Positions 35,339 to 45,199 are shown, numbered from the stretch's first letter. The stretch is DNA of 64,000 bases from Paraburkholderia ultramafica (GCF_902859915.1 NZ_CADIKK010000021.1:1-64000); one strand, 5' to 3'. The notes: generated by a model not told the origin, from the letters alone. Numbers and translations are program-made.

Positions 35339-36136
35339 TTAAATTGACTTTTTCGTGGTTGAACCGCTGGTCGTGGTGGCGCCCGGGCGTTTCGCGGATA
35401 TGGACGTTCGCTTCGCCGCCGGCCGTTTTGTCGCGGGCGGCGTGTCCTGCTGCGACGCAGGCGGTGCGTCCGCCGCTGCGCTGCCTGATGCCGATGCCTT
35501 CGCCGTGCCTTGCGCGGCGTCCGTTGCCGCCCCGCTCGCCTCGGCCGCCGCCGCCGGCTGCGTCATTGCGAACTGGGCGATCTGGTTGAACTGGGATTGC
35601 AGCAGATTCCACCACGCGGACGCGTCGAACGGGGGCATTGCGGGCGCCGCTTCTTCGGTGCTGTCCGCTGAAGCGGCGGCGTCCGATGGCGCGGCGCTCT
35701 CCTGAGCCCGAGCCGGCGCCGCCGGATGCGGCCAGCCGCTCGTCGGCGCGGGACTCGGCGCGGCCGACGCCGCAGCCGGCCGCGCCATCGACGACTGCGC
35801 AAACGCGCCGAACGCACGTAGCGTCGCGAGCGTCGCGCGCTGCACTTCGAGCGCCTGAATCGCGGACTGCAGCATGCCCAGATTCAGCTTGAGCCATTGT
35901 TCGACCGCGCGCATGTCGGTGATGCGCTTGTCGAGCTCTTCGACGTTGGTGAGCGGCGCCATCATGTCGGACATCATCGACAGTGACTGCCCGAGGCCGC
36001 CGCCAGCTTGCGCACCGGTCAGCGCGGAGCCGAACGGCGAGAGCCGCAGCATGCCCCACATGCTATCGAGCATTTCAGCGGGCGGAAAACCAGGGAAGCC
36101 GGGAAACGGCGGCGTGGAGTGAGTGGTGTCGGTCAT
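35339..36136 (-). CDS. phaM: PHA granule-associated protein PhaM
   Basis: A 265-residue protein. The N-terminal conserved region (FPGFPGFPPAEMLDSMWGML; LTNVEELDKRITDMRAVEQW) matches PhaM. The rest is Ala/Pro-rich, ending in a Lys/Arg/Thr-rich tail (ATKRPAAKRTSISAKRPGA) that resembles DNA-binding histone-like tails. PhaM activates PHA synthase and tethers granules to the nucleoid. It implies polyhydroxybutyrate storage. Confidence 0.88.
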   Translation of the reverse strand: MTDTTHSTPPFPGFPGFPPAEMLDSMWGMLRLSPFGSALTGAQAGGGLGQSLSMMSDMMAPLTNVEELDKRITDMRAVEQWLKLNLGMLQSAIQALEVQRATLATLRAFGAFAQSSMARPAAASAAPSPAPTSGWPHPAAPARAQESAAPSDAAASADSTEEAAPAMPPFDASAWWNLLQSQFNQIAQFAMTQPAAAAEASGAATDAAQGTAKASASGSAAADAPPASQQDTPPATKRPAAKRTSISAKRPGATTTSGSTTKKSI

Positions 36137-36219
36137 GCTTGTCGCCTCGCTGCATAAGGGGAAGGAATGAGCGCCGTCCCGCGCGCGTTGGATTCGATCA
36201 TACCGTGCGGAGCAGCGAG

Positions 36220-37113
36220 TCAGGACCGCTCGTCGCCCGGCGTAGCGCCGCCGGACGGCTGCTGCTGCGCCCGCCACGGGTCGGTCCCGCCGAAATCGGG
36301 CGCGCGCCGCTCACGCAGCGAGCTCACGCCTTCACGCACGTCCGGCCCGGCAAAGCCCATGAATTCCAGCGCGAGCGAGGTATCGAACGCGGGCCCCGCC
36401 GAGCGCAGCCAGTTGTTCAACGCATACTTGGTCCAGCGGATCGCCGTTTGCGAGCCGTTCGCAAGTTTCTGCGCGACTTCGAATGCTTTGGGCAGCAGGT
36501 CGTTTTCGTCGACGGCAAGCGACACCAGGCCGATGCGCTCCGCCTCTTCGCCGCTCACCGGCTCGCACAGCATCAGGTAGTACTTGGCCTTCGCCATCCC
36601 GCACAGGAGCGGCCAGACGATCGCCGCGTGATCGCCGGCGGCGACACCCAGACGCGTATGACCGTCGATGATGCGCGCGGTCTTCGTCGCGATCGAGATA
36701 TCAGCGAGCAGGCCTGCCACAAGTCCCGCGCCGACCGCCGCACCGTGCATCGCCGACACCACCGGCTTGCTGCAATTGATCACGTTATAGACCAGGTCGC
36801 GCGCCTCGCGCCAGACCCGCGCGCGCACGTCGAAATCGGTCGCCATGTCTTCGACCAGTTGCAGGTCGCCGCCGGCCGAAAAGCCCTTGCCCGCGCCGCG
36901 AATGAGCGCGACACGCGTGTCGGGATCGCGGTCGATGTCGCGCCAGATCTCGGCGAGCTCGAAGTGCATCCGCGCGTTGGCGGTGGCGAGTCCGCTTTTG
37001 TTCGCGCCCTCGCCGCTCATCACGACTTCGAGCACGCCATGCGGATGGCGCTGCAGCTGGAGCGACTGGTAGTGCGCGTAATACGCGTCGTTACTGTGTG
37101 GTGCGTGAGACAT
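36220..37113 (-). CDS. Enoyl-CoA hydratase/isomerase family protein
   Basis: A 297-residue crotonase-fold enzyme. The oxyanion-hole segments are GKGFSAGGDL and MHGAAVGAGLVAGLLADISI. A substrate cannot be assigned: crotonases act on many CoA thioesters. Start chosen at MSHAPHSNDAYY rather than three codons upstream. It lies 83 bp before phaM on the same strand. Confidence 0.88.
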   Translation of the reverse strand: MSHAPHSNDAYYAHYQSLQLQRHPHGVLEVVMSGEGANKSGLATANARMHFELAEIWRDIDRDPDTRVALIRGAGKGFSAGGDLQLVEDMATDFDVRARVWREARDLVYNVINCSKPVVSAMHGAAVGAGLVAGLLADISIATKTARIIDGHTRLGVAAGDHAAIVWPLLCGMAKAKYYLMLCEPVSGEEAERIGLVSLAVDENDLLPKAFEVAQKLANGSQTAIRWTKYALNNWLRSAGPAFDTSLALEFMGFAGPDVREGVSSLRERRAPDFGGTDPWRAQQQPSGGATPGDERS

Positions 37114-37186
37114 GGTGAGCAATCCGTGTGTCGCTGTGTATGTTGAACCGGGGCCGCATTAAAAAAGAAGCGCGTGGGCTACACAT

Positions 37187-38449
37187 TCAACGCGGCTGAT
37201 AAACCCACTTCGCGTTCGTGATTTCGACCATCACGCGCGCCCGTTGATCGAGCCCGAGATGATCGGCGGCGCTCATGTTGACCACGCCATTGGTGTCCGC
37301 AAGCCCGCGCGTCGCTTCGAGCGCATCGCGCAGCGCGCGGCGAAATTCCGGCGTGCCCGGCGCGCCCGCCTTCAGCGCGATCGGCACGGCATGGTCGAGC
37401 AAGGCGCCCGCGTCCGACGTGTACGAGCCGAACGCCGATACGCTGCCCGGTCCGCGCAGCGCCTCGAAGCGCGCGATGTAATCGAGCGCGAGGCGCCTGG
37501 CCGGATGGTCGGCCGGCAGTTGCGCCGCGACCAGCACCGGGCTCGCGGGCAGGAAGGTGCCGTTGCAATCGGCGCCGCACACGCGCAGGAAGTCGTTATT
37601 GCCGACGCCGTGATTGTGATAGATCAGGCCTTTGTAGCCGCGTTCGCGCAGCGTCTTCGGCGGCAATGCGGCGGGCGTGCCGGCGGCGCCGACCACCACC
37701 GCATCGGGATGGGTCGCGAGGATTTTGAGGATCTGGCCGGTCACGCTCGGATCGGTGCGATTGAAGCGCTCGCTCGCCACCATGTTGATGTGATGCAGTT
37801 GCGCGAACTTCGCGACTTCGGCGTAGAAGGTCTCGCCGAGCGCGTCGGCCTGGCCGATGAACGCGATGGTTTTGACGCCGTGCGTGCTGGCGTGTTCGGC
37901 GATGGCCGACGCCATCATCGCGTCGGTCTGCGGCGTCTTGAATACCCAGTGGCGTTTCGCATCGACAGGCTCGATGATTTTCGCCGACGACGCCAGCGAG
38001 ATCATCGGCGTTTCACCTGCGGCGACCACGTCGATCATCGCCAGCGAGTTCGGCGTGATCGACGAACCGATGATCGCGTCGACGTGACTCTCGGAGATCA
38101 GCTTCTTGGTGTCCTGCACGGCCTGGGTGGTGTCGGACGCATCGTCGAGCACGATGTATTCGACGCTCTGGCCGCCGATCTGTTTGGGCAGCAGCGCGAC
38201 CGTGTCGCGTGCGGGAATGCCGAGCGAAGCCGCCGGTCCGGTCAGCGACAGCACGAGGCCGATCTTGACCTGCGCGAACGCCATCGCGGGCAACGCGCAA
38301 GCGAGCGCGGCGCACAGCGCGGCGGCGCGGCGCGCGAGCCGGTTGCGCGGCTTGCTCGCGCTGATGCTCGGGCTCGCGCGCACGTTCGCACTCGCACTCC
38401 GCGCGCGAGTGCGCCGGCTTCCAGATTCAAGGGATTCCACTCGCGGCAT
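37187..38449 (-). CDS. ABC transporter substrate-binding protein, branched-chain amino acid type
   Basis: A 420-residue LivJ-like periplasmic binding protein. A long Arg-rich n-region (about 1-40) precedes the signal core (AALCAALACALPAMAFA) and the mature part QVKIGLVLSLTGPAASLGIP. No permease or ATPase genes are adjacent, so it is an orphan that must use components elsewhere or act as a sensor. Such orphans often serve aromatic acid or amino acid uptake. The true start could be downstream, since the n-region is unusually long. Confidence 0.87.
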   Translation of the reverse strand: MPRVESLESGSRRTRARSASANVRASPSISASKPRNRLARRAAALCAALACALPAMAFAQVKIGLVLSLTGPAASLGIPARDTVALLPKQIGGQSVEYIVLDDASDTTQAVQDTKKLISESHVDAIIGSSITPNSLAMIDVVAAGETPMISLASSAKIIEPVDAKRHWVFKTPQTDAMMASAIAEHASTHGVKTIAFIGQADALGETFYAEVAKFAQLHHINMVASERFNRTDPSVTGQILKILATHPDAVVVGAAGTPAALPPKTLRERGYKGLIYHNHGVGNNDFLRVCGADCNGTFLPASPVLVAAQLPADHPARRLALDYIARFEALRGPGSVSAFGSYTSDAGALLDHAVPIALKAGAPGTPEFRRALRDALEATRGLADTNGVVNMSAADHLGLDQRARVMVEITNAKWVYQPR

Positions 38450-38775
38450 GCTGTCTCCTTACGTCGGTTTTTCGTTTTGATGTGCTGCCGATGCCCTGCT
38501 CACGCGCTGCCGAGCGCGGGTCTTGTCTTGCGCGGGTTTTCCACGGGTGTTCCGCGGGTGTTCCGCGGGTGTTCCGCGGGTGTTCCGCGGGTGTTCCGCG
38601 GGTGTTCCGCGGGGTTTCAAGTCAATCGGCAGCCAGCCACCCCGGCCATGCCGCCGCGCCAGTCAGTGTAGCCGCGCGTCGTGGCGGCGGCATCGGGCGA
38701 AACCCTTTCGTCTGTGCAGCGTTTGCGCGCACGCGGTCATAGGTCTCATGCCGCGTTCCGCACGACAGCCGGGCT
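38450..38775. other. Intergenic region with 11-bp tandem repeats
   Basis: About 325 bp between the FAH-family gene and the binding-protein gene, both leftward. Its main feature is the repeat at 38536-38612. No gene or terminator is recognised. Confidence 0.6.
38536..38612. repeat. Seven tandem copies of an 11-bp unit
   Basis: Six perfect head-to-tail copies of GTGTTCCGCGG at 38547-38612, preceded by one degenerate copy GTTTTCCACGG at 38536-38546. It lies 87 bp upstream of the start of the binding-protein gene. Copy number is likely variable between strains. Confidence 0.97.
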
Positions 38776-39759
38776 TCAATCCAGCGGCGCGATGCCCTGA
38801 TCGATCGAACCGAATATCGACTTGCCCGCTTCGTCGAACATCTCGATCTTCACGGTATCGCCGTAGTTCATGAACTCGGTTTGCGGCGCGCCGTGCTCGA
38901 TGGTTTCGAGGCAGCGCTTCTCGGCGATACAGCAGTAGCCGCGCTTCGCGTCCTTGTTCGACACCGTGCCCGAGCCCACGATCGCCCCGGCGCGCAGGTT
39001 GCGGGTTTTCGCCGCGTGCGCGATCAGTTGGCCGAAGTGAAACACCATGTCGGTGCCGGCGTCCGGCTGGCCGACTTTCTTGCCGTTCCAATGGACGATC
39101 ATCGGACGGTGCACGCGGCCTTCGCGCCAGTGTTCACCGAGCTCGTCGGGCGTGACCGCGACCGGCGCGAACGACGTGGCCGGCTTGCTCTGGAAAAAGC
39201 CGAAGCCCTTCGCAAGTTCGGCGGGGATCAGGTTGCGCAGCGAGACGTCGTTGACGAGCGTGATCAGACGCACGCTGCGGAGCGCCTGGTCGGGCGTGGC
39301 ACCCATCGGCACGTCGGCGGTGATCACGGCGACTTCCGCTTCGAAGTCGATGCCGAATGCTTCCGATGCGCACAGCACATCGTCTTTCGGGCCGATGAAG
39401 TCGTCGCTGCCGCCCTGGTACATCAGCGGATCGGTCCAGAATTCCGGCGGCATTTCCGCGCCGCGCGCGCGCCGCACCAGTTCGACATGATTCACGTACG
39501 ACGAGCCGTCGGCCCACTGGAACGCGCGCGGCAGCGGCGCCATGCACTCCCTCGCGTCGAACGGGAAGGTGTTGCGCGCGCGGCCCTGATTGAGCGCGTC
39601 GTACAGGTCGTGCAGTTGCGGCGCATAGAAGGCCCAGTCGTCGAGCACGCGCTGCATGGTGGGCGCGATCGCGTCGGCGATGGCCGCGGTGTGCAGGTCG
39701 CGGGACACGACGATCAGTTGGCCGTCGCGCGTGCCGTCCTTCAGCGTGGCAAGTTTCAT
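38776..39759 (-). CDS. Fumarylacetoacetate hydrolase family protein
   Basis: A 327-residue enzyme of the FAH superfamily (YVNHVELVRRARGAEMP; FEAEVAVITADVPMG; AIVGSGTVSNKD; EFMNYGDTVKIEMFDEAGKS). Length and motifs match the bacterial fumarylacetoacetase-like proteins linked to tyrosine or homogentisate degradation, but other members cleave acylpyruvates. It is divergent from an IclR regulator, which often controls aromatic catabolism. Confidence 0.88.
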   Translation of the reverse strand: MKLATLKDGTRDGQLIVVSRDLHTAAIADAIAPTMQRVLDDWAFYAPQLHDLYDALNQGRARNTFPFDARECMAPLPRAFQWADGSSYVNHVELVRRARGAEMPPEFWTDPLMYQGGSDDFIGPKDDVLCASEAFGIDFEAEVAVITADVPMGATPDQALRSVRLITLVNDVSLRNLIPAELAKGFGFFQSKPATSFAPVAVTPDELGEHWREGRVHRPMIVHWNGKKVGQPDAGTDMVFHFGQLIAHAAKTRNLRAGAIVGSGTVSNKDAKRGYCCIAEKRCLETIEHGAPQTEFMNYGDTVKIEMFDEAGKSIFGSIDQGIAPLD

Positions 39760-40007
39760 AGAGGAGTGAACCGTGTTAGTGACGATGGAGGGAATCTATT
39801 CTACGATGGTGAATCGGCGTGGCCCAAGTGGACGTGGGTGTTGCCCCGGTAGGGGCAGGTCGCGAGGCGGTGGTTGCTGGTTGCCAGGCGCTGTTGATGC
39901 GCCCGGCCGCGAACCTCATTACCCAACTCCGCAAGCCAACCCCACTGTCACGCGCCGCCACCCATTTCTTCCCATCATCATTTGAACGCGCTCCATGCGT
40001 ACCGCTC

Positions 40008-40910
40008 ATGCCTCCAACTGCCCGTTCCGGCGCAATCCGTACCGACGCCGACACCCCTGCCGCTGAACCGCTCGACGCGCCCGAAGCCGACGACGAAAGC
40101 GTCGAGGCCGGCGAAGAGAAGTTGCGCTCGGGCATACAGTCGATCGAAGTCGGCTTCAGATTGCTCGACGTGCTGACCCGCGAACCGCGCGCGATGATGC
40201 TGCGCGATCTCGCGCAACGCGCCGGCATGAGCCCGGCAAAAGCGCATCGTTATCTGGTGAGTTTTCTGCGCCTCGGCGTCGTCGCGCAGGATCCGCTGTC
40301 GGGTCGCTACGAGCTGGGCGGCTTCGCGTTGCAACTCGGACTCGCGCGGCTTGCGCGCGTCGACGGCGTCAAGCTCGCGCGGATCGCGCTCGCCGAACTG
40401 CGCGACCGGCTCGATCTCACGGTGGGCATCGCGGTGTGGGGCAATCAGGGGCCGACCATGGTTCACTGGATGGAATCGAGCCACCCGGCGAAAGCGTCGC
40501 TGAAACTCGGCGACGTGATGCCGCTGCTCAGTTCCGCCACCGGCCTGCTGTTCGCCGCGTACCTGCCGGCGAGTAAAACCGCCGCGATGCTCGAGTGCGA
40601 ACTGGCCGACTCACGCCGCTCGTCGCAGTTGGGCGGCCCGCGTACACGGGAAGAAGTCGACAAGGTTCTGGCCCACGTACGGCAGCACGAAGCGGCGCGC
40701 GTGGAAGGCATGTTGCTGCCGACCATCCACGCGTTCTGCATGCCGGTGTTCGACTCGACCGGCGAACTCGCCCTCGGCCTCGTCGCGCTCGGTCATGAAG
40801 GCGCGTTCGATATCCGCTGGGGTGGCGAGATCGATACGGCGCTGCGCGAATGCGCGCAAAAGCTCTCATACGAGCTGGGGTATAGTGCGGCGCCACGTCA
40901 CGAAAACTGA
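40008..40910 (+). CDS. IclR-family transcriptional regulator
   Basis: A 300-residue regulator. The N-terminal winged helix (IQSIEVGFRLLDVLTREPRA; AGMSPAKAHRYLVSFLRLGV) precedes the IclR effector domain (about 120-290). Start chosen at MPPTARSGAIRT; longer in-frame starts overlap the presumed promoter region. It is divergent from the FAH-family gene and probably regulates it. Confidence 0.88.
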   Translation: MPPTARSGAIRTDADTPAAEPLDAPEADDESVEAGEEKLRSGIQSIEVGFRLLDVLTREPRAMMLRDLAQRAGMSPAKAHRYLVSFLRLGVVAQDPLSGRYELGGFALQLGLARLARVDGVKLARIALAELRDRLDLTVGIAVWGNQGPTMVHWMESSHPAKASLKLGDVMPLLSSATGLLFAAYLPASKTAAMLECELADSRRSSQLGGPRTREEVDKVLAHVRQHEAARVEGMLLPTIHAFCMPVFDSTGELALGLVALGHEGAFDIRWGGEIDTALRECAQKLSYELGYSAAPRHEN

Positions 40911-41170
40911 TGTGCCGGGCGCGATTCGGTCGCCGGCGCCGAAGCTTGAAGTCAGCAATATGACGCTGCGTGCGTCGTCTGGCGTGTTCGGCTCGTGCGT
41001 GGTTTCGCCGTCGAGGAACATCGTGCGCGACTATGCGGTCGAATCCGTTCGCAGATGGCCACGCGCTCGCGTAGCAGATCGAGCATGTTTTGCGTGGTAA
41101 CCGACGCACGGCCCCTGAGCAACACCCTCGCCCACCCCGACACTTTCTGCCCACACACATTCAATCGCCG

Positions 41171-42472
41171 ATGGCCTCAGCTCCCGCCACACGCCGCTCC
41201 GATCGCCTGCCGTCCAACGGGCCGCGCGGCGGTACGCGCGCGTGGCGGTGGCTTGCGGTGCTGGCGGCGGTGGCCGTGCTGCACTGGATCGCCGCTCAAT
41301 GGTTCGAGCGCAACCGGGCGACACTGAATCCAACTGACCACGAGCGTGTGCCGGTGCAGGTCGCACTGCTGACGCCCGAGCGCATTGAGCGCAAACCCAC
41401 TGCCGCCGCGCAACCCGCGCCTGCCCCGGCTCCCGCGCGCAGGGCTGCGGCGCGCCCGCCGCGCGAACATGTGTTGACCGCGCTGCAACCGGCAAAGCAA
41501 GCCGCGCCGCCGGACGTGGCGGCGTCGGACGTGGCGGCGTCGAACGTGGCGGCGAGCGCGCCGGCCACCACGGCCGCCCCCAATACGACCGACAACAACG
41601 CGAACGCCGCCGGCACCGCCAGTGCACCCGTTGCCGCCAGCGCGCCGCAAGCGTCGCCAGGCGTGAAATTTTCGGTCCCTCCATCCGCCGAATTGCAGTA
41701 CGACACGTTCTACAACGGCGTGCGCAACCAGCCCGGCACGATCCACTGGACCAGCAACGCGCAAAGCTACGAAATGATCGTCTCCGTGCCGCTGCCTTTC
41801 GTCGGCCCATTCGTCTACTCGAGCCATGGCCGTATCGATGCGTTCGGCCTCGCGCCAGACCAGTACATCGAAAAACGCGGGCATCGAGCGGAAGACATCG
41901 CGATCTTCAATCGCACCGATAAAAAGATTGGTTTCACGCGCACGCCGGCCTCACTGCCGCTGCCCGACGGCGCGCAGGACCGCTTCAGCATGGTGATGCA
42001 GCTCGCCAGCCTCGTACGCGGCGACCCCTCCACCTACAAGCCTGGCGTGACACGGCAGTTCTTCGTGGTCGATAACGACAGCGGCGAGAACTGGCCGGTC
42101 GAGACAATCGGCGACGAGACCATCCGCACGGCCGAGGGCTACCTCGACACGCGCCACTTCAAACGCCTGCCCCGCCATGACGGCGACCTGCGCCGCATCG
42201 ACGTGTGGCTCGCGCCGTCGCTCGGCTGGCTACCTGCGCGTATCGTTCAAACGGAACCGAACGGCACCCAATTCGAACTGGTGTGGCGCGGCAAGCTCAA
42301 TCTCGACAGCGCAGGTTTGCCCGGCGGCAACGGCAATGAAGAAGGCGCCGCTGCTTCGCCTTCGCCTGACAATTCGCCCACCCCTTCGCCTTCCGGCACA
42401 TCGGCACCTATGCCCGATGCCGCCCCTGCTTCACCGGTCGACTCGACCGATTCCGGCAACATCAAACCCTGA
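41171..42472 (+). CDS. DUF3108 domain protein
   Basis: A 433-residue protein. An N-terminal transmembrane anchor (about 26-42, WLAVLAAVAVLHWIAAQWF) leads to a Pro/Ala-rich linker (about 78-165) and a periplasmic DUF3108 domain (LQYDTFYNGVRNQPGTIHWT; RQFFVVDNDSGENWPVETIG), ending in a Ser/Pro/Thr-rich tail. The linker contains a 15-bp triplicate. Function unknown; envelope-located. The 260 bp before it (40911-41170) hold nothing recognisable. Confidence 0.82.
   Translation: MASAPATRRSDRLPSNGPRGGTRAWRWLAVLAAVAVLHWIAAQWFERNRATLNPTDHERVPVQVALLTPERIERKPTAAAQPAPAPAPARRAAARPPREHVLTALQPAKQAAPPDVAASDVAASNVAASAPATTAAPNTTDNNANAAGTASAPVAASAPQASPGVKFSVPPSAELQYDTFYNGVRNQPGTIHWTSNAQSYEMIVSVPLPFVGPFVYSSHGRIDAFGLAPDQYIEKRGHRAEDIAIFNRTDKKIGFTRTPASLPLPDGAQDRFSMVMQLASLVRGDPSTYKPGVTRQFFVVDNDSGENWPVETIGDETIRTAEGYLDTRHFKRLPRHDGDLRRIDVWLAPSLGWLPARIVQTEPNGTQFELVWRGKLNLDSAGLPGGNGNEEGAAASPSPDNSPTPSPSGTSAPMPDAAPASPVDSTDSGNIKP
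41513..41557 (+). repeat. In-frame 15-bp triplicate in the DUF3108 gene
   Basis: GACGTGGCGGCGTCG occurs twice in tandem, followed by a third diverged copy, encoding DVAAS, DVAAS and NVAAS in the Ala-rich linker. Confidence 0.9.
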
Positions 42473-42650
42473 GAACCTGAATCCGAACAGGGCCTCGAGC
42501 AGATTGCCGAACTTCCGCGACGACACCGACTCGCACAATCTGCTGCAACCGTTCGGGCGTCTGCTGCGTATCCAGATCAGCCTTGTCATCGAGGCGGGAC
42601 GCGGCGCGCGCAAACGGATCCTTCCACTGCGTTCCCTTCAAGGAGCCCGC

Positions 42651-43439
42651 ATGCTAGTGAACATCAACGGAAGCGCAACGCGCTATGTGCTGAGCAACGA
42701 GGGCGGCGGCCCGTGGCTGACGTTCATCCATCAACTCGGCGGCGACCTGTCCGTCTGGGACCAGCTTGCCGGTTATTTCCGCGACGAGTACACCGTGCTG
42801 CGCTACGACGTGCGCGGCCACGGCAAGACGGCGGTCTCAGGTAAGCCGTTCAGCGTCGGCGATCTGTCTGACGATCTCGCCACGCTGCTCGACGCGCTCG
42901 ATGCGCCCACTACGCATCTGGTCGGCATGTCGATGGGCGGCATGATCGCGCAGCAATTCGCGCTCGATCACCCTTCACGCATCGACCATTTGACAATTGC
43001 CGACAGCACCAGCGGCACGCCGCCGGAAGGCCGCGCCGTGTGGGACCAACGCGCCCACGCGGCCCGCAGCGGCGGCATCGCGGCGCTGGTGCCGACGACT
43101 TTGAGCCGTTGGTTGACGCCCGACTTTCAGGCAGCGCACCCCGAAGCCGTGGAGCAGATTCGCGACGTGCTCGCGCATACGTTGCCAGAAGGCTACGCGA
43201 TGGCATGCGAAGCGCTGCGCGATTTCGATGTACGCAGTAAGCTGGGAAGCATCCGGTGCCCAACCTTGACTGTGGCGGGCCGCCACGACCCGGGCACGCC
43301 GCCTGCTATGACGCGGGCAATAGCAGACGCCATCGAAGGCGCACAGTTCGAACTTCTCGATGCCGCTCATCTCGCGCCCATCGAGCAATCTCACCGTTTT
43401 GCTGCACTGCTTGAAACGTTTCTTGGAAGGCCGGTCTAA
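42651..43439 (+). CDS. Alpha/beta hydrolase, 3-oxoadipate enol-lactonase-like
   Basis: A 262-residue hydrolase resembling PcaD. The nucleophile elbow is VGMSMGGMIA with Ser94, and the catalytic Asp and His lie in VAGRHDPGTPP and DAAHLAPIEQ. The PcaD reaction opens 3-oxoadipate enol-lactone in aromatic ring cleavage. No other pca genes are nearby, so the substrate is uncertain. An AAGGAG site precedes the ATG. Confidence 0.8.
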   Translation: MLVNINGSATRYVLSNEGGGPWLTFIHQLGGDLSVWDQLAGYFRDEYTVLRYDVRGHGKTAVSGKPFSVGDLSDDLATLLDALDAPTTHLVGMSMGGMIAQQFALDHPSRIDHLTIADSTSGTPPEGRAVWDQRAHAARSGGIAALVPTTLSRWLTPDFQAAHPEAVEQIRDVLAHTLPEGYAMACEALRDFDVRSKLGSIRCPTLTVAGRHDPGTPPAMTRAIADAIEGAQFELLDAAHLAPIEQSHRFAALLETFLGRPV

Positions 43440-43557
43440 CCGGTAGGTTCGGAACTTTTACAAGCGTCAATCCGGACCCACCCCTTGAATTCCACAACAT
43501 ACGCTCCACTTATGGTGCAGAAACGGCCAGGAGCCAACGGAAATAAGGAGTGTCGCC

Positions 43558-43815
43558 ATGCAAATGATCTACAACAGCCCCAACTATTGTGTCGTCGAGT
43601 TTCCGCCGCAGGAAGGTCAGTTGGCCATGAAGTCGGGTGGCTACGAGATCGTCGATAAAAACATGCAGCGCGAAATCTACATTGACGGTGCAATGGCGGC
43701 GCGTTTTCGCGAGCACGTGCAAAAGCTGATCGAAGAGGAGCCGTCACTGGACGAGGTCGACGAATTTCTCGGCCAGTTCGACAGCCTGATGCACCAACCG
43801 GTGATCCTTCACTAA
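43558..43815 (+). CDS. DUF3567 family protein
   Basis: An 85-residue acidic protein (MQMIYNSPNYCVVEFPPQEG ... LIEEEPSLDEVDEFLGQFDS) of the DUF3567 family, common in Burkholderiales and without assigned function. A strong AAGGAG site precedes the ATG and a terminator follows 95 bp later. Confidence 0.88.
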   Translation: MQMIYNSPNYCVVEFPPQEGQLAMKSGGYEIVDKNMQREIYIDGAMAARFREHVQKLIEEEPSLDEVDEFLGQFDSLMHQPVILH

Positions 43816-44128
43816 CCCCAGGATTCGCTTCAACGTTTTTGGCGACATACATACATTGACCGCGCCGTCCGGCCCCGCCGGCGGCCCTTATAAGGCGGTC
43901 AGCAGTCATGAAGCGGCCCAGCAGGCTTTTGCCTCGCTGGGCCGTTTTCTTTGCAGCCTGCTTGCCCCCGGCTACCTGCTTTGTTGTTCTGCTGCGTTTC
44001 GCGCTATCTTCCCGCACAGCCCTGTCCCGACAGCCGAGGTGGCCGCTTCGCCCGCGCCGGGCGCATCCGCCCGGCAGCGGCTACAATGACAGGTTTCCCG
44101 AAAACGCCGGCGCAAGCCCTCGTCCGCC
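43816..44128. other. Intergenic region between DUF3567 gene and metH
   Basis: About 310 bp containing the terminator at 43911-43952. A TACAAT at 44082-44087 may be a -10 box for metH. I looked for cobalamin- or SAH-riboswitch-like features and saw none I could support. Confidence 0.5.
43911..43952 (+). terminator. Rho-independent terminator after the DUF3567 gene
   Basis: An extended hairpin: CGGCCCAGC pairs with GCTGGGCCG, with an inner AGGC/GCCT stem around a TTTT loop, followed by TTTTCTTT. Confidence 0.92.
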
Positions 44129-45199
44129 ATGAACCAGCCTGCTCAAACCGCCACGCCAGTCCGTCCCGACGCCGCCTACACGCGCGGCACGGCGCTCCCT
44201 GCGCTGCTCAAGTCGCGCATCCTGATCCTGGACGGCGCAATGGGCACGATGATCCAGCGTTACAAGCTCGACGAAGCCCGCTATCGCGGCGAGCGCTTCA
44301 AGGACTATGGGCGCGACATCAAGGGCAACAACGAGTTGCTGTCGATCACGCAGCCGCAGATCATCGCCGAGATTCACGAGCAGTATCTGGCGGCGGGCGC
44401 CGACATCATCGAAACCAACACGTTCGGCGCGACCACGGTTGCGCAGGCGGACTACGGCATGGAAGCGCTGGCCGCCGAGATGAATCTCGCGTCGGCGAAA
44501 CTTGCGCGCGCCGCGTGCGACAAATATTCGACGCCCGACAAGCCGCGCTTCGTCGCCGGCGCGATCGGACCGACGCCGAAGACCGCGAGCATTTCCCCTG
44601 ACGTGAACGATCCGGGCGCGCGCAACGTGACCTTCGACGAATTGCGCACGGCCTACTACGAGCAGGCCAAGGCGCTGCTCGACGGCGGCGTGGATCTGTT
44701 TTTGGTCGAAACCATCTTCGACACGCTCAACGCGAAGGCCGCGCTGTTCGCGCTCGACGAACTGTTCGAAGACACCGGCGAGCGTCTGCCGATCATGATC
44801 TCGGGCACCGTCACCGACGCGTCGGGCCGTATTCTGTCGGGCCAGACCGTCGAAGCGTTCTGGAACTCGCTGCGTCACGCAAAGCCGCTCACGTTCGGTC
44901 TGAACTGCGCGTTGGGCGCGGCGCTGATGCGCCCGTACATCGCCGAACTGGCGAAGCTGTGCGACACCTACGTGTCGTGCTATCCGAACGCCGGTTTGCC
45001 GAATCCAATGAGCGACACGGGCTTCGACGAATTGCCGGCGGATACGTCGGGGCTGCTCAAGGAGTTCGCGCAGGCCGGTCTCGTGAATATCGCCGGCGGC
45101 TGCTGCGGCACGACGCCGGAGCACATCGCGGCGATCGCGCAGGCGCTCGCCGAAGTGAAGCCGCGCCAATGGCCGACCCAGTATCGCGACGCCGCCTGA
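44129..45199 (+). CDS. metH: Methionine synthase MetH, homocysteine-binding module (split gene, part 1)
   Basis: A 356-residue protein equal to the N-terminal homocysteine S-methyltransferase module of MetH. The zinc ligands are Cys260 (FGLNCALGA) and Cys325/326 (GGCCGTTP). It is separate from the rest of MetH, which is encoded 107 bp downstream on the same strand. The two proteins must associate to transfer a methyl group from methylcobalamin to homocysteine. Confidence 0.95.
   Translation: MNQPAQTATPVRPDAAYTRGTALPALLKSRILILDGAMGTMIQRYKLDEARYRGERFKDYGRDIKGNNELLSITQPQIIAEIHEQYLAAGADIIETNTFGATTVAQADYGMEALAAEMNLASAKLARAACDKYSTPDKPRFVAGAIGPTPKTASISPDVNDPGARNVTFDELRTAYYEQAKALLDGGVDLFLVETIFDTLNAKAALFALDELFEDTGERLPIMISGTVTDASGRILSGQTVEAFWNSLRHAKPLTFGLNCALGAALMRPYIAELAKLCDTYVSCYPNAGLPNPMSDTGFDELPADTSGLLKEFAQAGLVNIAGGCCGTTPEHIAAIAQALAEVKPRQWPTQYRDAA

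Noticed and set aside
38482..38742. Repeat-containing small protein on the plus strand (FRGCSAGVPRV repeats)
   Set aside because: The peptide repeat is only the translation of the 11-bp DNA repeat; no start signal or homology.
43816..44128. Cobalamin or SAH riboswitch before metH
   Set aside because: No B12-box or conserved SAH-riboswitch core could be found by eye; the only clear structure is a terminator for the preceding gene.
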